Shown: piece by piece, positions 55,288 through 63,474 of the stretch
Layout: the number at the start of each line of letters is the position of its first letter
Numbering within the stretch: the stretch's first letter is position 1
Assembly: GCA_900469625.1 (NCBI GenBank)
Contig: UBXV01000005.1
Coordinates: forward strand, 45,844-109,843
Source: Hyphomicrobiales bacterium
Lineage (GTDB): Bacteria; Pseudomonadota; Alphaproteobacteria; Rhizobiales; Rhizobiaceae
DNA: 64,000 bases
Direction of reading: 5' to 3'
Made by a program: the position numbers and the translations under genes
The notes under the pieces: model-generated
The model's input: only the letters and a program-made list of their open reading frames with translations
Told to the model about the DNA's origin: nothing
Database searches by the model: none

Positions 55288-56025
55288 TCAGATGCCGAAA
55301 CGCCCGAGCGCCGGGATCTTGATGCCCGGATTGGCGATGTCGATGCCGGCGACAAGACCGAAGAAATGCAGCTCAAGCCCACTGCGCATGCCCGCCGAAA
55401 TGCCCGCGATCCCGTAAAGGGTCGCATGCAGGTCACGCCCGTCGGCGTCGATCTGGAACAGCTTTCCCTCCGGCAGATAGTCGCGCCCGACCGCATCCGG
55501 CGGCAGGACCGCATTCAGTTCCGGCACCGAACGCAGCACATGGGCAACGAAGGTGTTGGAGTTCGGCCCCGGCCAGATCCTGTAGCCGCCGGCCGACGAA
55601 TAGGGGTAGGCGGCGATCGCCGCTTCGATCTTCGGGATCAGCCTGTCCGCTTCGGCACCCTTCGCGGTCGCGACCAGCCTCGGCTCGTTCGAATACCAGC
55701 GGGCATCCGCCGGATAGCCGTTCCTGCGGATCGGCTTGCCCCACCCGACCTTGTCGTAGCGGTTGTAGGCTGCGGCCCCCTGTTCCTTGGTGACGATCCA
55801 GGCGTGGCTGGCGACCGCACCTTTCAGTCCGCCGGTGGTGGCGGAGAAGATGTAGACGGCCGCATCCGGGCTTTGCGCCGGCTTCGGCAGGATGCCTGCC
55901 GACGACCAGTCTGCGTCGCGCCAGCTCTGCGGGCGTTCCTTCATGTACCACCATCCGGCCGATGCAAGTGCCGGCAGAAGGTAGATCACCAGAAAGGCGG
56001 CAACGAGCCTGCGGACGAATTTCAT
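55288..56025 (-). CDS. DUF3750 membrane-anchored protein
   Basis: The 245-residue protein starts at ATG 56025 with one N-terminal hydrophobic helix (VRRLVAAFLVIYLLPALASAGWWY), which may be a signal anchor, and then the DUF3750 domain: SHAWIVTKEQGAAAYNRYDKVGWG and RRNGYPADARWYSNEPR, ending near NTFVAHVL. The frame extends upstream for hundreds of codons as a shadow of the divergent asparaginase gene, which is not used. The family function is not known. Confidence 0.87.
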   Translation of the reverse strand: MKFVRRLVAAFLVIYLLPALASAGWWYMKERPQSWRDADWSSAGILPKPAQSPDAAVYIFSATTGGLKGAVASHAWIVTKEQGAAAYNRYDKVGWGKPIRRNGYPADARWYSNEPRLVATAKGAEADRLIPKIEAAIAAYPYSSAGGYRIWPGPNSNTFVAHVLRSVPELNAVLPPDAVGRDYLPEGKLFQIDADGRDLHATLYGIAGISAGMRSGLELHFFGLVAGIDIANPGIKIPALGRFGI

Positions 56026-56097
56026 GGATGCCCCGGTTTCCTGTCGTTCGATTCCTGCTAAATGCATGCACCAATCTAGGAAATTTGAGGGCAAGGC

Positions 56098-57105
56098 ATG
56101 TCGAATCCCGTTCTCGTCGAAGTCACGCGCGGAAATCTGGTCGAAAGCCGCCACCGCGGCCTGGTTATTGCCGTCGACGCCGACGGCCGGACGATCTTTT
56201 CGCTGGGGGATACCGAGAGCGGCGTGTTCCCGCGCTCGGCCTGCAAGGCGATGCAGGCGCTGCCGTTGATGGAAAGCGGCGCGGCCGACGCCTACGGCTT
56301 CGGCAACAAGGAGCTGGCGCTTGCCTGCTCCTCTCACTCGGGCGAGCCGGAGCACGTGGCGCTTGCCACGAAGATGCTGGCCGCTGCCGGCCGCGACCTC
56401 TCTGCGCTCGAATGCGGCGCCCACTGGTCGTCCGACCAGAAGACGCTGATCGGCCAGGCACGCTCGATGGAGGCGCCGACAGCGCTTCACAACAATTGCT
56501 CCGGCAAACATTCCGGCTTCATCTGTGCTTGCTGCCACTCCGGCACGGAGGTCAAGGGCTATGTCGGCTATGAGCATCCGCTGCAGCAGGAAATCCGCGG
56601 TGTTATGGAAAGCCTGACCGGTGGTGTCCTCGGCCGCGACAATTGCGGCGTCGACGGCTGCTCGATCCCGACTTATGCGGTGCCGCTGAAGGGGCTTGCG
56701 CATGGCTTCGCCAAGATGGCGACCGGCGTCGGCCTTGCGCCGGAGCGTGCCCGCGCATCGAAGCGGTTGATCGAGGCCTGCATGGCCGAGCCCTTCTATG
56801 TCGCCGGTACCAAGCGCGGCTGCACGCGGCTGATGGAAACGGCGCCCGGTCGGATCTTTGCCAAGACCGGAGCGGAAGGCGTGTTCTGCGCCGCGATCCC
56901 GGAAAAAGGCATCGCCATATCGGTCAAATGCGAAGACGGCGCCACCCGCGCGGCCGAGGCGATGGTGACGGCCACGCTTGCCCGCTTTTTCCGCGACGAG
57001 CCAGAGGTGCAGGCGGCGCTGATGGCGCAGGCCAACCACACCATGAAGAACTGGAACGGCATCTCGGTCGGCGACGTCAGGGTGACGGACGCTTTCGCAG
57101 CCTGA
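56098..57105 (+). CDS. class 3 L-asparaginase (ReAV-like)
   Basis: The 335-residue enzyme hydrolyses L-asparagine to aspartate and ammonia. It belongs to the Rhizobium etli ReAV type, unrelated to the E. coli enzymes. The serine-lysine dyad is S47-x2-K50 (SACK), a second Ser is in ACSSHSGEPE (S79), and the zinc-site residues C134, K137 and C188 are all present, matching the ReAV residues one position earlier. ATG 56098 is used. It is divergent from DUF3750 and about 70 bases from the DeoR regulator end. Confidence 0.93.
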   Translation: MSNPVLVEVTRGNLVESRHRGLVIAVDADGRTIFSLGDTESGVFPRSACKAMQALPLMESGAADAYGFGNKELALACSSHSGEPEHVALATKMLAAAGRDLSALECGAHWSSDQKTLIGQARSMEAPTALHNNCSGKHSGFICACCHSGTEVKGYVGYEHPLQQEIRGVMESLTGGVLGRDNCGVDGCSIPTYAVPLKGLAHGFAKMATGVGLAPERARASKRLIEACMAEPFYVAGTKRGCTRLMETAPGRIFAKTGAEGVFCAAIPEKGIAISVKCEDGATRAAEAMVTATLARFFRDEPEVQAALMAQANHTMKNWNGISVGDVRVTDAFAA

Positions 57106-57174
57106 AACCTGCAGGTCTGGCAACATGCGGGCAGGACATTGCTTGCGCGTTGCGCAGCCAATGCTGTTCCACCC

Positions 57175-57927
57175 TCAGGCGGGCAGCAGCGTGACGCCCT
57201 TGTCACGGTAGGGTTCGAGCGCGCCGTCGTCCATGTCTGCCTCCACGATCAGGCCGGCAATATCCTGCGGGCTCGCCACGCGATGCGGCGAAGCCGCGCC
57301 GAATTTCGATGCCGTCGCAATGACGAAGGTCTCGGCTGACTGGGCGAGGATGGTGCGCTTGACGGTTGCCTCCTCGTAGTCTCCGGTCGACAAGCCGTGG
57401 GCCGGATGGATCGCGGTAACGCCGAGAAAGAAGACGTCGATGCGAATGGCCGCAATCGCCGCCACTGTGGCCGCCCCCGTCGCCACCATCGAGTGCTTGT
57501 AAAGCCGGCCGCCGATCACGATTACCTCGGCCTCATGTCTCTCCAGTTCGGCGGCGATCGTCGGGCTGTGGGTGACGACGGTCAGCCGCATGTCGCGCGG
57601 CAGCGCCCGGGCGATCTCGGCGTTGCTGGTGCCGCCGTCGAGAAAGATCGTTTGCCCCGATGACACGAGCCCGGCCGCCTTCTGGCCCAGACGTCGCTTG
57701 ACGTCGCCCCCGATCGCCAGTCGTTCGGCAAAGTCCGGCAGGGGCGGGACCAGCGGCAGTGCGCCGCCATGGACCCGCTGCAGCAATCCCTCTGCCGCCA
57801 TCTCGCGGAGGTCGCGGCGGATCGTATCTTCGGAAAGCTGCAGCTCATCGGCCAGTCGCTTGGCGACGATTTCACCATCACGGTTCAGTCGCGCCGAAAT
57901 CAGAGCCCGTCTCTGCGTGGTCAGCAT
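57175..57927 (-). CDS. DeoR family transcriptional regulator
   Basis: The 250-residue repressor has the DeoR HTH (ADELQLSEDTIRRDLREMAAEGLLQRVHGGAL) and a sugar-isomerase-like effector domain (TIFLDGGTSNAEIARALP, VIVIGGRLYKHSMVATG). DeoR proteins sense phosphorylated sugars. It is divergent from the DUF4406 gene, with nested inverted repeats between them, so DUF4406 is a likely target. Confidence 0.92.
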   Translation of the reverse strand: MLTTQRRALISARLNRDGEIVAKRLADELQLSEDTIRRDLREMAAEGLLQRVHGGALPLVPPLPDFAERLAIGGDVKRRLGQKAAGLVSSGQTIFLDGGTSNAEIARALPRDMRLTVVTHSPTIAAELERHEAEVIVIGGRLYKHSMVATGAATVAAIAAIRIDVFFLGVTAIHPAHGLSTGDYEEATVKRTILAQSAETFVIATASKFGAASPHRVASPQDIAGLIVEADMDDGALEPYRDKGVTLLPA

Positions 57928-57947
57928 TCTTTCACTCCTTGACTCTT

Positions 57948-58001
57948 CACGATATTACACGAATTATCATGAATATTCCAGAAATATCTGGATGTATCGT
58001 G
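57948..58001. promoter_or_regulatory. nested inverted repeats between deoR-type gene and DUF4406
   Basis: Outer arms CACGATA (57948-57954) and TATCGTG (57995-58001) enclose an inner pair TCCAG-AAATAT-CTGGA (57977-57992). The whole lies in the 93-base divergent gap, a fitting DeoR operator region. Confidence 0.5.
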
Positions 58002-58020
58002 CAATAATGAGGAGAAAATC

Positions 58021-58392
58021 ATGCTGATTTTGATCGCGGGGCCATACCGCTCCGGTACGGGCGACGATCCGGCCAAGATGGCGGACAATCTGAAACGGCT
58101 GGAAGAGCCATCCTACGCTCTGTTCAGGGCAGGGCACGTGCCGATGATCGGGGAGTGGGTGGCGTTGCCGGTCTGGCGCGCGGCCGGCGGTGCGAGGATC
58201 GGCGACGACCTTTACGAAGAGATCTTCCATCCCGTCGCAGGACGGCTGCTGTCGCTCTGCGACGCCGTGCTGCGTCTGCCGGGCGAAAGCAAGGGGGCGG
58301 ACAACGATGTACGCATCGCCAACGAGCGCGGCATCTCGGTCTATTACAGCCTGCAGGATGTTCCCGGCTGCGGCGAGGCACGGGTCGCCTGA
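58021..58392 (+). CDS. DUF4406 protein (nucleoside 2-deoxyribosyltransferase-like)
   Basis: The 123-residue protein has the DUF4406 start MLILIAGPYRSGTGDDPAKMADNL and an ending CDAVLRLPGESKGADNDVRIANERGI, features shared with nucleoside 2-deoxyribosyltransferase folds. The start is ATG 58021 after GAGGAG. Its expression is probably under the divergent DeoR regulator. Substrate not known. Confidence 0.87.
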   Translation: MLILIAGPYRSGTGDDPAKMADNLKRLEEPSYALFRAGHVPMIGEWVALPVWRAAGGARIGDDLYEEIFHPVAGRLLSLCDAVLRLPGESKGADNDVRIANERGISVYYSLQDVPGCGEARVA

Positions 58393-58397
58393 ATGGA

Positions 58398-58431
58398 GAC
58401 GGTCCCGGCGGGCAAAGCCGCCGGGACCGTC
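58398..58431. terminator. large GC-rich hairpin between convergent genes
   Basis: A 14-base perfect stem (GACGGTCCCGGCGG / CCGCCGGGACCGTC) with a six-base loop lies five bases after the DUF4406 stop. It has no T-tract, so it may stop transcription weakly or protect mRNA ends. Confidence 0.6.
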
Positions 58432-58479
58432 GCTTGTCGTCGCGCGCGCCGAGGGGCGACGCCAGCGCGGAGGCTAAGA

Positions 58480-59211
58480 TTATTCGTGCACGTGCGGCTC
58501 GGCGACGAAGGTCAGCGTCGCAGTCAGACCCTTCTTGTCGGCGGCGGTATCCCCTTCCAGGGGAATGGCATGGCTGACGGCAAGAATATTCACGCCGGCA
58601 TTGCGCAGCGCCACTTCGGTTTCGCCTTTCGCGTCCGTTTTTTCGGTAACGAGCTCCGGCAGTCCGGCGTAGTCGATGGTGATTTCCTTGCCTTCGAGCG
58701 GCTTGCCGTCAAGCAGCAGGCGGACGCGAAATTTCTCGCCCGGCTTCAGGCCGATCGGGTTGTCGAGCGGCACGATCTGCAGTGGCTGGGCCGGGAAGGC
58801 GGGCATGTCGCCATGCACGTGCACGAGCGCGATGCTGTATTTCACCGAGTGGCTGGCCTGCTTGGCGCCGGGAACCTCGCTCTTCGGCTTGTTGACCCAT
58901 TTGCCGTCGGAGCCCTCGCTCCAGTAGCCGTTGTCGAATTCGAGCGCGAGCAGGGCCGGTTCGCCGTCGAGCTTCAAAAGCGCATGGCTGCCGGCCGGCT
59001 CGATCGTGACCGGCAGGGCCTTGCCGTCTTCGCCGAGCGCAGAAACGGATTTCACTTTGGATGGGTCATAGGCTTCGTCGGCGGGGCCATGGCCGTAGAT
59101 AACGGCCAGATCGCCCCAGCGCTCGCCGATCCAGGCGCCGTGGGCAAATGCCGGCGTGGTTGCGGTGGCCACCAGGCCGGCGGCAAGCAGGGAGGAAATG
59201 AAGGCTTTCAT
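58480..59211 (-). CDS. DUF4198 exported protein
   Basis: The 243-residue protein has a signal peptide (MKAFISSLLAAGLVATATTPAFA) and a mature DUF4198 domain: HGAWIGERWGDLAVIYGHGPADEAYDPSKV and the C-terminal KDGKETE.A...HVHE-type run (His-rich ends). DUF4198 proteins are periplasmic and often tied to uptake of cobalt, nickel or zinc. ATG 59211 has GGAG six bases upstream. A Zur-like AT-rich element lies right before it. Confidence 0.85.
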   Translation of the reverse strand: MKAFISSLLAAGLVATATTPAFAHGAWIGERWGDLAVIYGHGPADEAYDPSKVKSVSALGEDGKALPVTIEPAGSHALLKLDGEPALLALEFDNGYWSEGSDGKWVNKPKSEVPGAKQASHSVKYSIALVHVHGDMPAFPAQPLQIVPLDNPIGLKPGEKFRVRLLLDGKPLEGKEITIDYAGLPELVTEKTDAKGETEVALRNAGVNILAVSHAIPLEGDTAADKKGLTATLTFVAEPHVHE

Positions 59212-59227
59212 GAGCAACTCCGAAATA

Positions 59228-59245
59228 ATGTTATAACGTAACGTT
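59228..59245. promoter_or_regulatory. Zur-like element ATGTTATAACGTAACGTT
   Basis: The sequence contains GTTATAAC and AACGTAACGTT, resembling the AT-rich Zur boxes of rhizobia (core GTTATAAC-TAAC). It lies 17 bases before the DUF4198 start codon. The match is partial. Confidence 0.45.
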
Positions 59246-59351
59246 CACGTTGTATTGAAGTCGGATTTGGCTTGTCAACCGGGGCGACTTCATTTCTTCT
59301 GCGGCGCGAAAGACGGCCTCACGGCCGAGGTTGAATGGCAAGGAGAGTAAC

Positions 59352-59972
59352 GTGCTGAAATTGTTCTATACCCCGGGAACCTGCTCGCTGGCCTCGCACA
59401 TCGCGCTGGAGGAGACGGGCGTCGATTACACGGCCGTGCCAATCGATTTTTCCAAGGCCGAGCAGACCAAGCCCGATTATCTCGCCGTCAACCCGAAGGG
59501 CCGCGTGCCGGCGCTCGTCACCGATCGGGGCACGATTACCGAGACGCCGGCGATCCTGACCTATATTGCCCAGAGCATGCCGCAGGCGAAGCTGGCGCCG
59601 CTTGACGATCCCTACGAATTCGCACGGATCCAGTCGTTCCTGAGCTATCTCTGCTCGACCGTGCATGTCGCCCATGCCCACGGCCGGCGCGGTTCGCGCT
59701 GGGCCGACGACCCGGCGGCCCACGAGGCGATGAGAGCCAAGGTTGCCTCCAACATGACGGATTGTTTCCAGCTGATCGAAATGTCCATGCTCACCGGTCC
59801 GTTCGTTGCCGGCGACAGCTACTCGATCGCCGACCCCTATCTGTTCACGATTGCCGGCTGGCTCGAGCCGGATGGCGTCGACCCGGCCCGTTTCCCGAAA
59901 ATCCTCGATCATCGCAATCGCATGACGCAGCGGCCAGCGGTCGCCCGGGTTCTCGAGGTGCTGAAGGGCTAG
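59352..59972 (+). CDS. glutathione S-transferase family protein
   Basis: The 206-residue cytosolic protein begins at GTG 59352, six bases after AGGAG, with the GST N-terminus (M)LKLFYTPGTCSLASHIALEETG and a Ser/Cys-rich active region (CSLASH). The C-terminal all-helical domain includes FVAGDSYSIADPYLFTIAGWL. It belongs to the beta-like bacterial GSTs. Substrate unknown. It is divergent from DUF4198 (141 bases). Confidence 0.9.
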   Translation: MLKLFYTPGTCSLASHIALEETGVDYTAVPIDFSKAEQTKPDYLAVNPKGRVPALVTDRGTITETPAILTYIAQSMPQAKLAPLDDPYEFARIQSFLSYLCSTVHVAHAHGRRGSRWADDPAAHEAMRAKVASNMTDCFQLIEMSMLTGPFVAGDSYSIADPYLFTIAGWLEPDGVDPARFPKILDHRNRMTQRPAVARVLEVLKG

Positions 59973-60118
59973 GTGCGCGGCCGCCGTCCGGCCAGTCTCT
60001 CCGGCAGGTCGAGCGGAGGTTCGTCCGCCCAGACGACGAACTCCTCGTAGCTGATCTAGTCGTCGATGATGGCGCGGACGAACAGCCAGCAATAGGCTGC
60101 CGGAACTAGGCCTGCACG
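59969..60118 (-). pseudogene. amber-interrupted coding remnant after the bestrophin gene
   Basis: Continuing in the bestrophin frame past its TAG stop, codons read RAGLVPAAYCWLFVRAIIDD, then TAG, then ISYEEFVVWADEPPLDLPER and on to a final TAG. The GC-rich third positions on both sides of the amber codon look like coding sequence. No start codon or RBS is seen. It may be the decayed end of a former gene or a lost fusion. Confidence 0.4.
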
Positions 60119-61045
60119 CTACATCAGCATGTAATCCTTCGGCTTCGGCAGTGGAGGCAGGTCCGTCTCCCCCAGCGCTTCGCGCAGGTTGATCTCGATC
60201 GTATCGGCAAGCGCGACGATGGGCAGGTCGTTCGGCAGGGTGCCGAACGGTTCTTCAAGTTCGTCGCCGAGCGCATCGAGACCGAAGAAGGTGTAGGCGA
60301 CGAGTGCCGTGACGAATGGTGTCGCCCATCCGAGCGCGTCGGCGAAGCCAAAGGGCAGCAGGAAGCAGAAGAGATAGGCGGTGCGGTGCAGAAGCAGCGT
60401 GTAACCGAAGGGAACCGGCGTGTTGCGAATGCCCTCGCAAGCGGCAAGCACCGCCGACATGCGCCCGACCGTGGCATCCAGCATCATAAATTGGATATCG
60501 CTGATCCTGTCGGTGGCGCGAAGCTCGGCGAGAATGGCGCCCATTTCGCGCAGCAGCAGGTCGGGAGCGTTGCGGCTGGTCCCGTAAGCGGGCAACAGGT
60601 CTGGCGGCAATCTCTGCAGCGCCTTGTCCGTCGGGCTGCCTGGCCTGAGGTGGCAGACCAGCGTCTGCGCAAAGGCGATCGCCAGATTGAGCAGCTGCGA
60701 ACGCGCGTTGTCGCCGCCATCCCGTCCCCTTTCGTCGAGGATCAACGTCTGGCGGGCGAGATCGCGGGAGACGAAGATCAACTGTCCCCAGTCCTTGCGG
60801 GCCTCCCACCAGCGGTCGTAGCAGGCATTGTTGCGAAAGCCGAGAAACACGGAAAGGGCAATGCCGAGAAGCGCGAAGGGGCCGCTGTTGACGCTAGGAA
60901 CCGCATCGGGGAAGGCCTGGTGCGACCAGACGACGGCAGCCGACAGCGCAAAGACGAACAGCACCTGCGGGAAGATCCGCTGGATCACCGAACCGCGCAG
61001 GATGAAAAACAGCTTGAGAAGACTGGGGCGGTCGCGAACGATCAT
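60119..61045 (-). CDS. bestrophin-like anion channel family protein (YneE/RFP-TM type)
   Basis: The 308-residue membrane protein has four or so hydrophobic segments and the family motifs FALLGIALSVFLGFRNNACYDRWWEARKDWG (landmark: FRN-CYDRWWEAR) and PFVTALVAYTFFGLDALGDELEEPFG. These match bacterial bestrophin homologues. ATG 61045 is the most likely start, although a TTG at 61066 is possible and neither has a good RBS. It stands alone. It ends where the amber-interrupted remnant begins. Confidence 0.9.
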   Translation of the reverse strand: MIVRDRPSLLKLFFILRGSVIQRIFPQVLFVFALSAAVVWSHQAFPDAVPSVNSGPFALLGIALSVFLGFRNNACYDRWWEARKDWGQLIFVSRDLARQTLILDERGRDGGDNARSQLLNLAIAFAQTLVCHLRPGSPTDKALQRLPPDLLPAYGTSRNAPDLLLREMGAILAELRATDRISDIQFMMLDATVGRMSAVLAACEGIRNTPVPFGYTLLLHRTAYLFCFLLPFGFADALGWATPFVTALVAYTFFGLDALGDELEEPFGTLPNDLPIVALADTIEINLREALGETDLPPLPKPKDYMLM

Positions 61046-61220
61046 CGGTGAATACCCGTACGGCAAGGATCAGGCATCGGTATAGGCGGGCGGCGAAAAT
61101 TGGAAGAGTGCGCGATGTCGCGCCGCTTCGGATGATCGGACTCCGATATTATTTCAGGTACCGTGTCGGCGTGCCGGCGTCCCGCTCGTCCTTGCCATGA
61201 GGATGGTAGAGGAGACGACG

Positions 61221-61799
61221 ATGCGCAAGGTTGTTGCCGGCATGCAGATGTCCATCGACGGCAAGATCGATGGTCCCGATGGTTATGCCGATTGGGTGGA
61301 ATCCTGGTCGGACACGTTTGATCTCCTGCCCGAGATCGATGCCTGTGTGCTGGGAAGGGGCATGTACCAGGGCTACGAGCAGTACTGGACGGCCATCAAG
61401 GCCGACCCGCTGAGCCCGCTCGAACTCAGCGGCCAACTGCCGACGGCGGAGGAAATCGAATACGCCGATTTTGCCCTGAGCACGCCGCACTATGTGCTGT
61501 CCGGGACGCTCGACGGCGTCCGTTGGGCAAACACGACGGTGTTGCGCGATGCGGGCGACGTCGATGCCCTGCGGCGGAAGCCCGGCAGGATCATCTATGT
61601 CGTCGGCGGCGCGCAGACGGTGTCCGGCCTGCTCGACCGTGGACTGATCGACGAATTGCGCCTGACCATTCATCCCTTGGTGGCGGGCGAGGGCAAGGCG
61701 CTGTTTGCAACGATCGCCGGGCGTCATCGGCTGAAGCTGACGGATGCGCAGTCGCGTGCCGACGGCACCATCAGCCTCGTCTACGCCGTCGGCAGTTGA
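61221..61799 (+). CDS. RibD C-terminal/dihydrofolate-reductase-fold reductase
   Basis: The 192-residue protein starts at ATG 61221 with GGAG upstream: MRKVVAGMQMSIDGKIDGPDGY is the RibD_C/DHFR-like N-terminus, followed by VLGRGMYQGYEQYW and IYVVGGAQTVSGLLDRGLIDELRLTIHPLVAGEGKALF (landmarks). Proteins of this group reduce pteridine-like substrates; most stand-alone members are uncharacterised. Start choice excludes an Arg-Met-Val leader. Confidence 0.9.
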   Translation: MRKVVAGMQMSIDGKIDGPDGYADWVESWSDTFDLLPEIDACVLGRGMYQGYEQYWTAIKADPLSPLELSGQLPTAEEIEYADFALSTPHYVLSGTLDGVRWANTTVLRDAGDVDALRRKPGRIIYVVGGAQTVSGLLDRGLIDELRLTIHPLVAGEGKALFATIAGRHRLKLTDAQSRADGTISLVYAVGS

Positions 61800-61833
61800 C
61801 CTCTGCCATGGCGGTTCCCGACGCTGGCTTCCT

Positions 61834-62220
61834 CTAGCCGGGGAAGCCAGCCGACAGTTTGCGCGGCGCTTTCTCGCGCCAGGCGGCAATCAGCCTTTGC
61901 GTCAGGCTGGCGTCGTCGATCGCCTGCAGGCGCACCAGCATGGCCGGCCAACCCTTGTAGTGATCGGTTTGGAAGAACAGCGCCGGATCGAGCTCCAGCA
62001 ACATGTCCTTTTCCTCCAGCGCGCACATGACCACGAGGGTTTCGGCATCCTTCATGCGCGCGAAACTCTTACCCTTCACGAGCAGTGCGGGTGTGCCGTA
62101 GGAGGTGCCGAGCGACACCTCCGGCAGGCCCGCGGCTTCAGCCAGCTTCGCCACCCGGGTGAAGGGGCCTTCGAGGTCTGCGACCATGCCGGCACCGGGC
62201 GCTGCGGGCGGATGGCTCAT
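61834..62220 (-). CDS. MmcQ/YjbR family protein
   Basis: The 128-residue protein has the MmcQ/YjbR (DUF419) CyaY-like fold: SLGTSYGTPALLVKGKSFARMKDAETLVV and QTDHYKGWPAMLVRLQAI are landmarks. The start is ATG 62220, overlapping the stop of the upstream 67-residue gene (ATGA), which confirms it. Function unknown, possibly DNA-binding. Confidence 0.87.
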   Translation of the reverse strand: MSHPPAAPGAGMVADLEGPFTRVAKLAEAAGLPEVSLGTSYGTPALLVKGKSFARMKDAETLVVMCALEEKDMLLELDPALFFQTDHYKGWPAMLVRLQAIDDASLTQRLIAAWREKAPRKLSAGFPG

Positions 62221-62420
62221 CGTCCACCTGCCGGCGTTCCGTCGCAGTCGGCGGCCTTGGGCCAGGGCCAGCCGGGGAAGGGCAAGTCGCCCAATTCGCG
62301 ACCGTCCATCCGTTCGAGGTCGGGATGTCGCAACGGGTCGCGCGCCCAGAAGAGCAAGGTGTCCTGTCGGCTTTCGCTCAGAAATCGGGTCGGTTTCAGC
62401 AGGGAGAAGATATTCAGCAT
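62217..62420 (-). CDS. small protein coupled to the MmcQ/YjbR gene
   Basis: The 67-residue frame starts at ATG 62420 and ends in the ATGA overlap with the MmcQ gene, which supports it as real. The sequence is MLNIFSLLKPTRFLSESRQD followed by a Pro/Trp-rich region (GDLPFPGWPWPK). An AAAGGA site is ten bases upstream of the start. No domain is recognised. Confidence 0.55.
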   Translation of the reverse strand: MLNIFSLLKPTRFLSESRQDTLLFWARDPLRHPDLERMDGRELGDLPFPGWPWPKAADCDGTPAGGR

Positions 62421-62510
62421 GGCGGACCGTCCTTTCCATGGCTGAGAGCATCTGCCTGTCCGGCCAATCTTTCAATTGAGATTGCCGAAGATCAGGTTTA
62501 GAAAAACTAA

Positions 62511-63452
62511 ATGAGAGAACTGAACGTCATCCACTTGAACGGCTTGCGTGCGGTCGAGGCGGCGGGGCGTCTCGGCTCGCTGGCTTCAGCTGCCGACGAG
62601 CTGGGAGTGACGCCGGGCGCCGTCAGCCAGCAGATCGCCAAGACCGAGGCCCAGCTCGGGCGTATCCTGTTCGAGCGCACGGCGCGCGGGCTGGTGCCGA
62701 CGGATTTCGGGCGGCTGTTCCTGCCGCGCCTCAGCGGCGCTTTCGGCGAGCTGGCCGAGGCGGTCTCATCGGCGCGTCGACGGGATGAATCGGTGCTGAC
62801 GATATCGGTGGCCCCGGTCTTTGCCGCCCGCTGGCTCGTCTATCGGCTCAACCGTTTCGCCGAGCGCCACCCGGACATCCGCCTGCGCATCGACGCGACC
62901 ACCAGATTGGTCAATCTCGACACGTCGGATGTCGATGTCGGCATTCGCGTCGGCGACGGGCGCTGGCCCGGAGTCAGGTCGGAGTTGCTGTTGGAGCAGG
63001 AGGTGTTTCCCGTCTGCTCGCCGGCGATGGCGGAAAGCCTGCGTGAGCCTGCAGATATTCTAAAGATCCCAGCCGTCATCGACGGTCATTCGATGTTTAC
63101 GTGGGAGATCTGGCTTCGCGAGGTCGGGCTTTCCGGCGCCGAACTCGGGGTCCGCCATATCTTCAACGAGGCTTCGCTCGTGCTCGACGCGGCGATCGCC
63201 GGCCAGGGCGTGATGCTCGCCTGGCAGACGCTAGCCGGCTTTGCGGTGACCGAGGGCCGCCTCGTCGTTCCCTTCGGCATTCGCGCCAGTACCGGCTTTG
63301 GCCACTATTTCGTCAGCTCGCCCGCAAGGCGGGAGAGCAGGGCGGCCGCGGCCTTCAAGCGCTGGGTGCGCGACGAGGTCGAAGAGGGCATGCGGTTGCT
63401 CGACTTGAAGGCGCCACGCGCCAGTTTTGTGCGACCCCCGGCGGACCGCTGA
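62511..63452 (+). CDS. LysR family transcriptional regulator (GcvA-like)
   Basis: The 313-residue protein has the LysR HTH at the N-terminus (HLNGLRAVEAAGRLGSLASAADELGVTPGAVSQQIAKTE) and the substrate-binding domain LTISVAPVFAARWLVYRLNRFAERHPDIRLRI of the GcvA group. It is divergent from the small/MmcQ pair with 90 bases between and may control it. No operator was assigned. Confidence 0.93.
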   Translation: MRELNVIHLNGLRAVEAAGRLGSLASAADELGVTPGAVSQQIAKTEAQLGRILFERTARGLVPTDFGRLFLPRLSGAFGELAEAVSSARRRDESVLTISVAPVFAARWLVYRLNRFAERHPDIRLRIDATTRLVNLDTSDVDVGIRVGDGRWPGVRSELLLEQEVFPVCSPAMAESLREPADILKIPAVIDGHSMFTWEIWLREVGLSGAELGVRHIFNEASLVLDAAIAGQGVMLAWQTLAGFAVTEGRLVVPFGIRASTGFGHYFVSSPARRESRAAAAFKRWVRDEVEEGMRLLDLKAPRASFVRPPADR

Positions 63453-63474
63453 TGTCGCTCTGATCGCCGTAGAC

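Noticed and set aside
56026-57126. Very long minus-strand extension of the DUF3750 frame across the asparaginase gene
   Set aside because: It is antisense to a well-supported asparaginase; DUF3750 has a good start at 56025 with a hydrophobic N-terminus.
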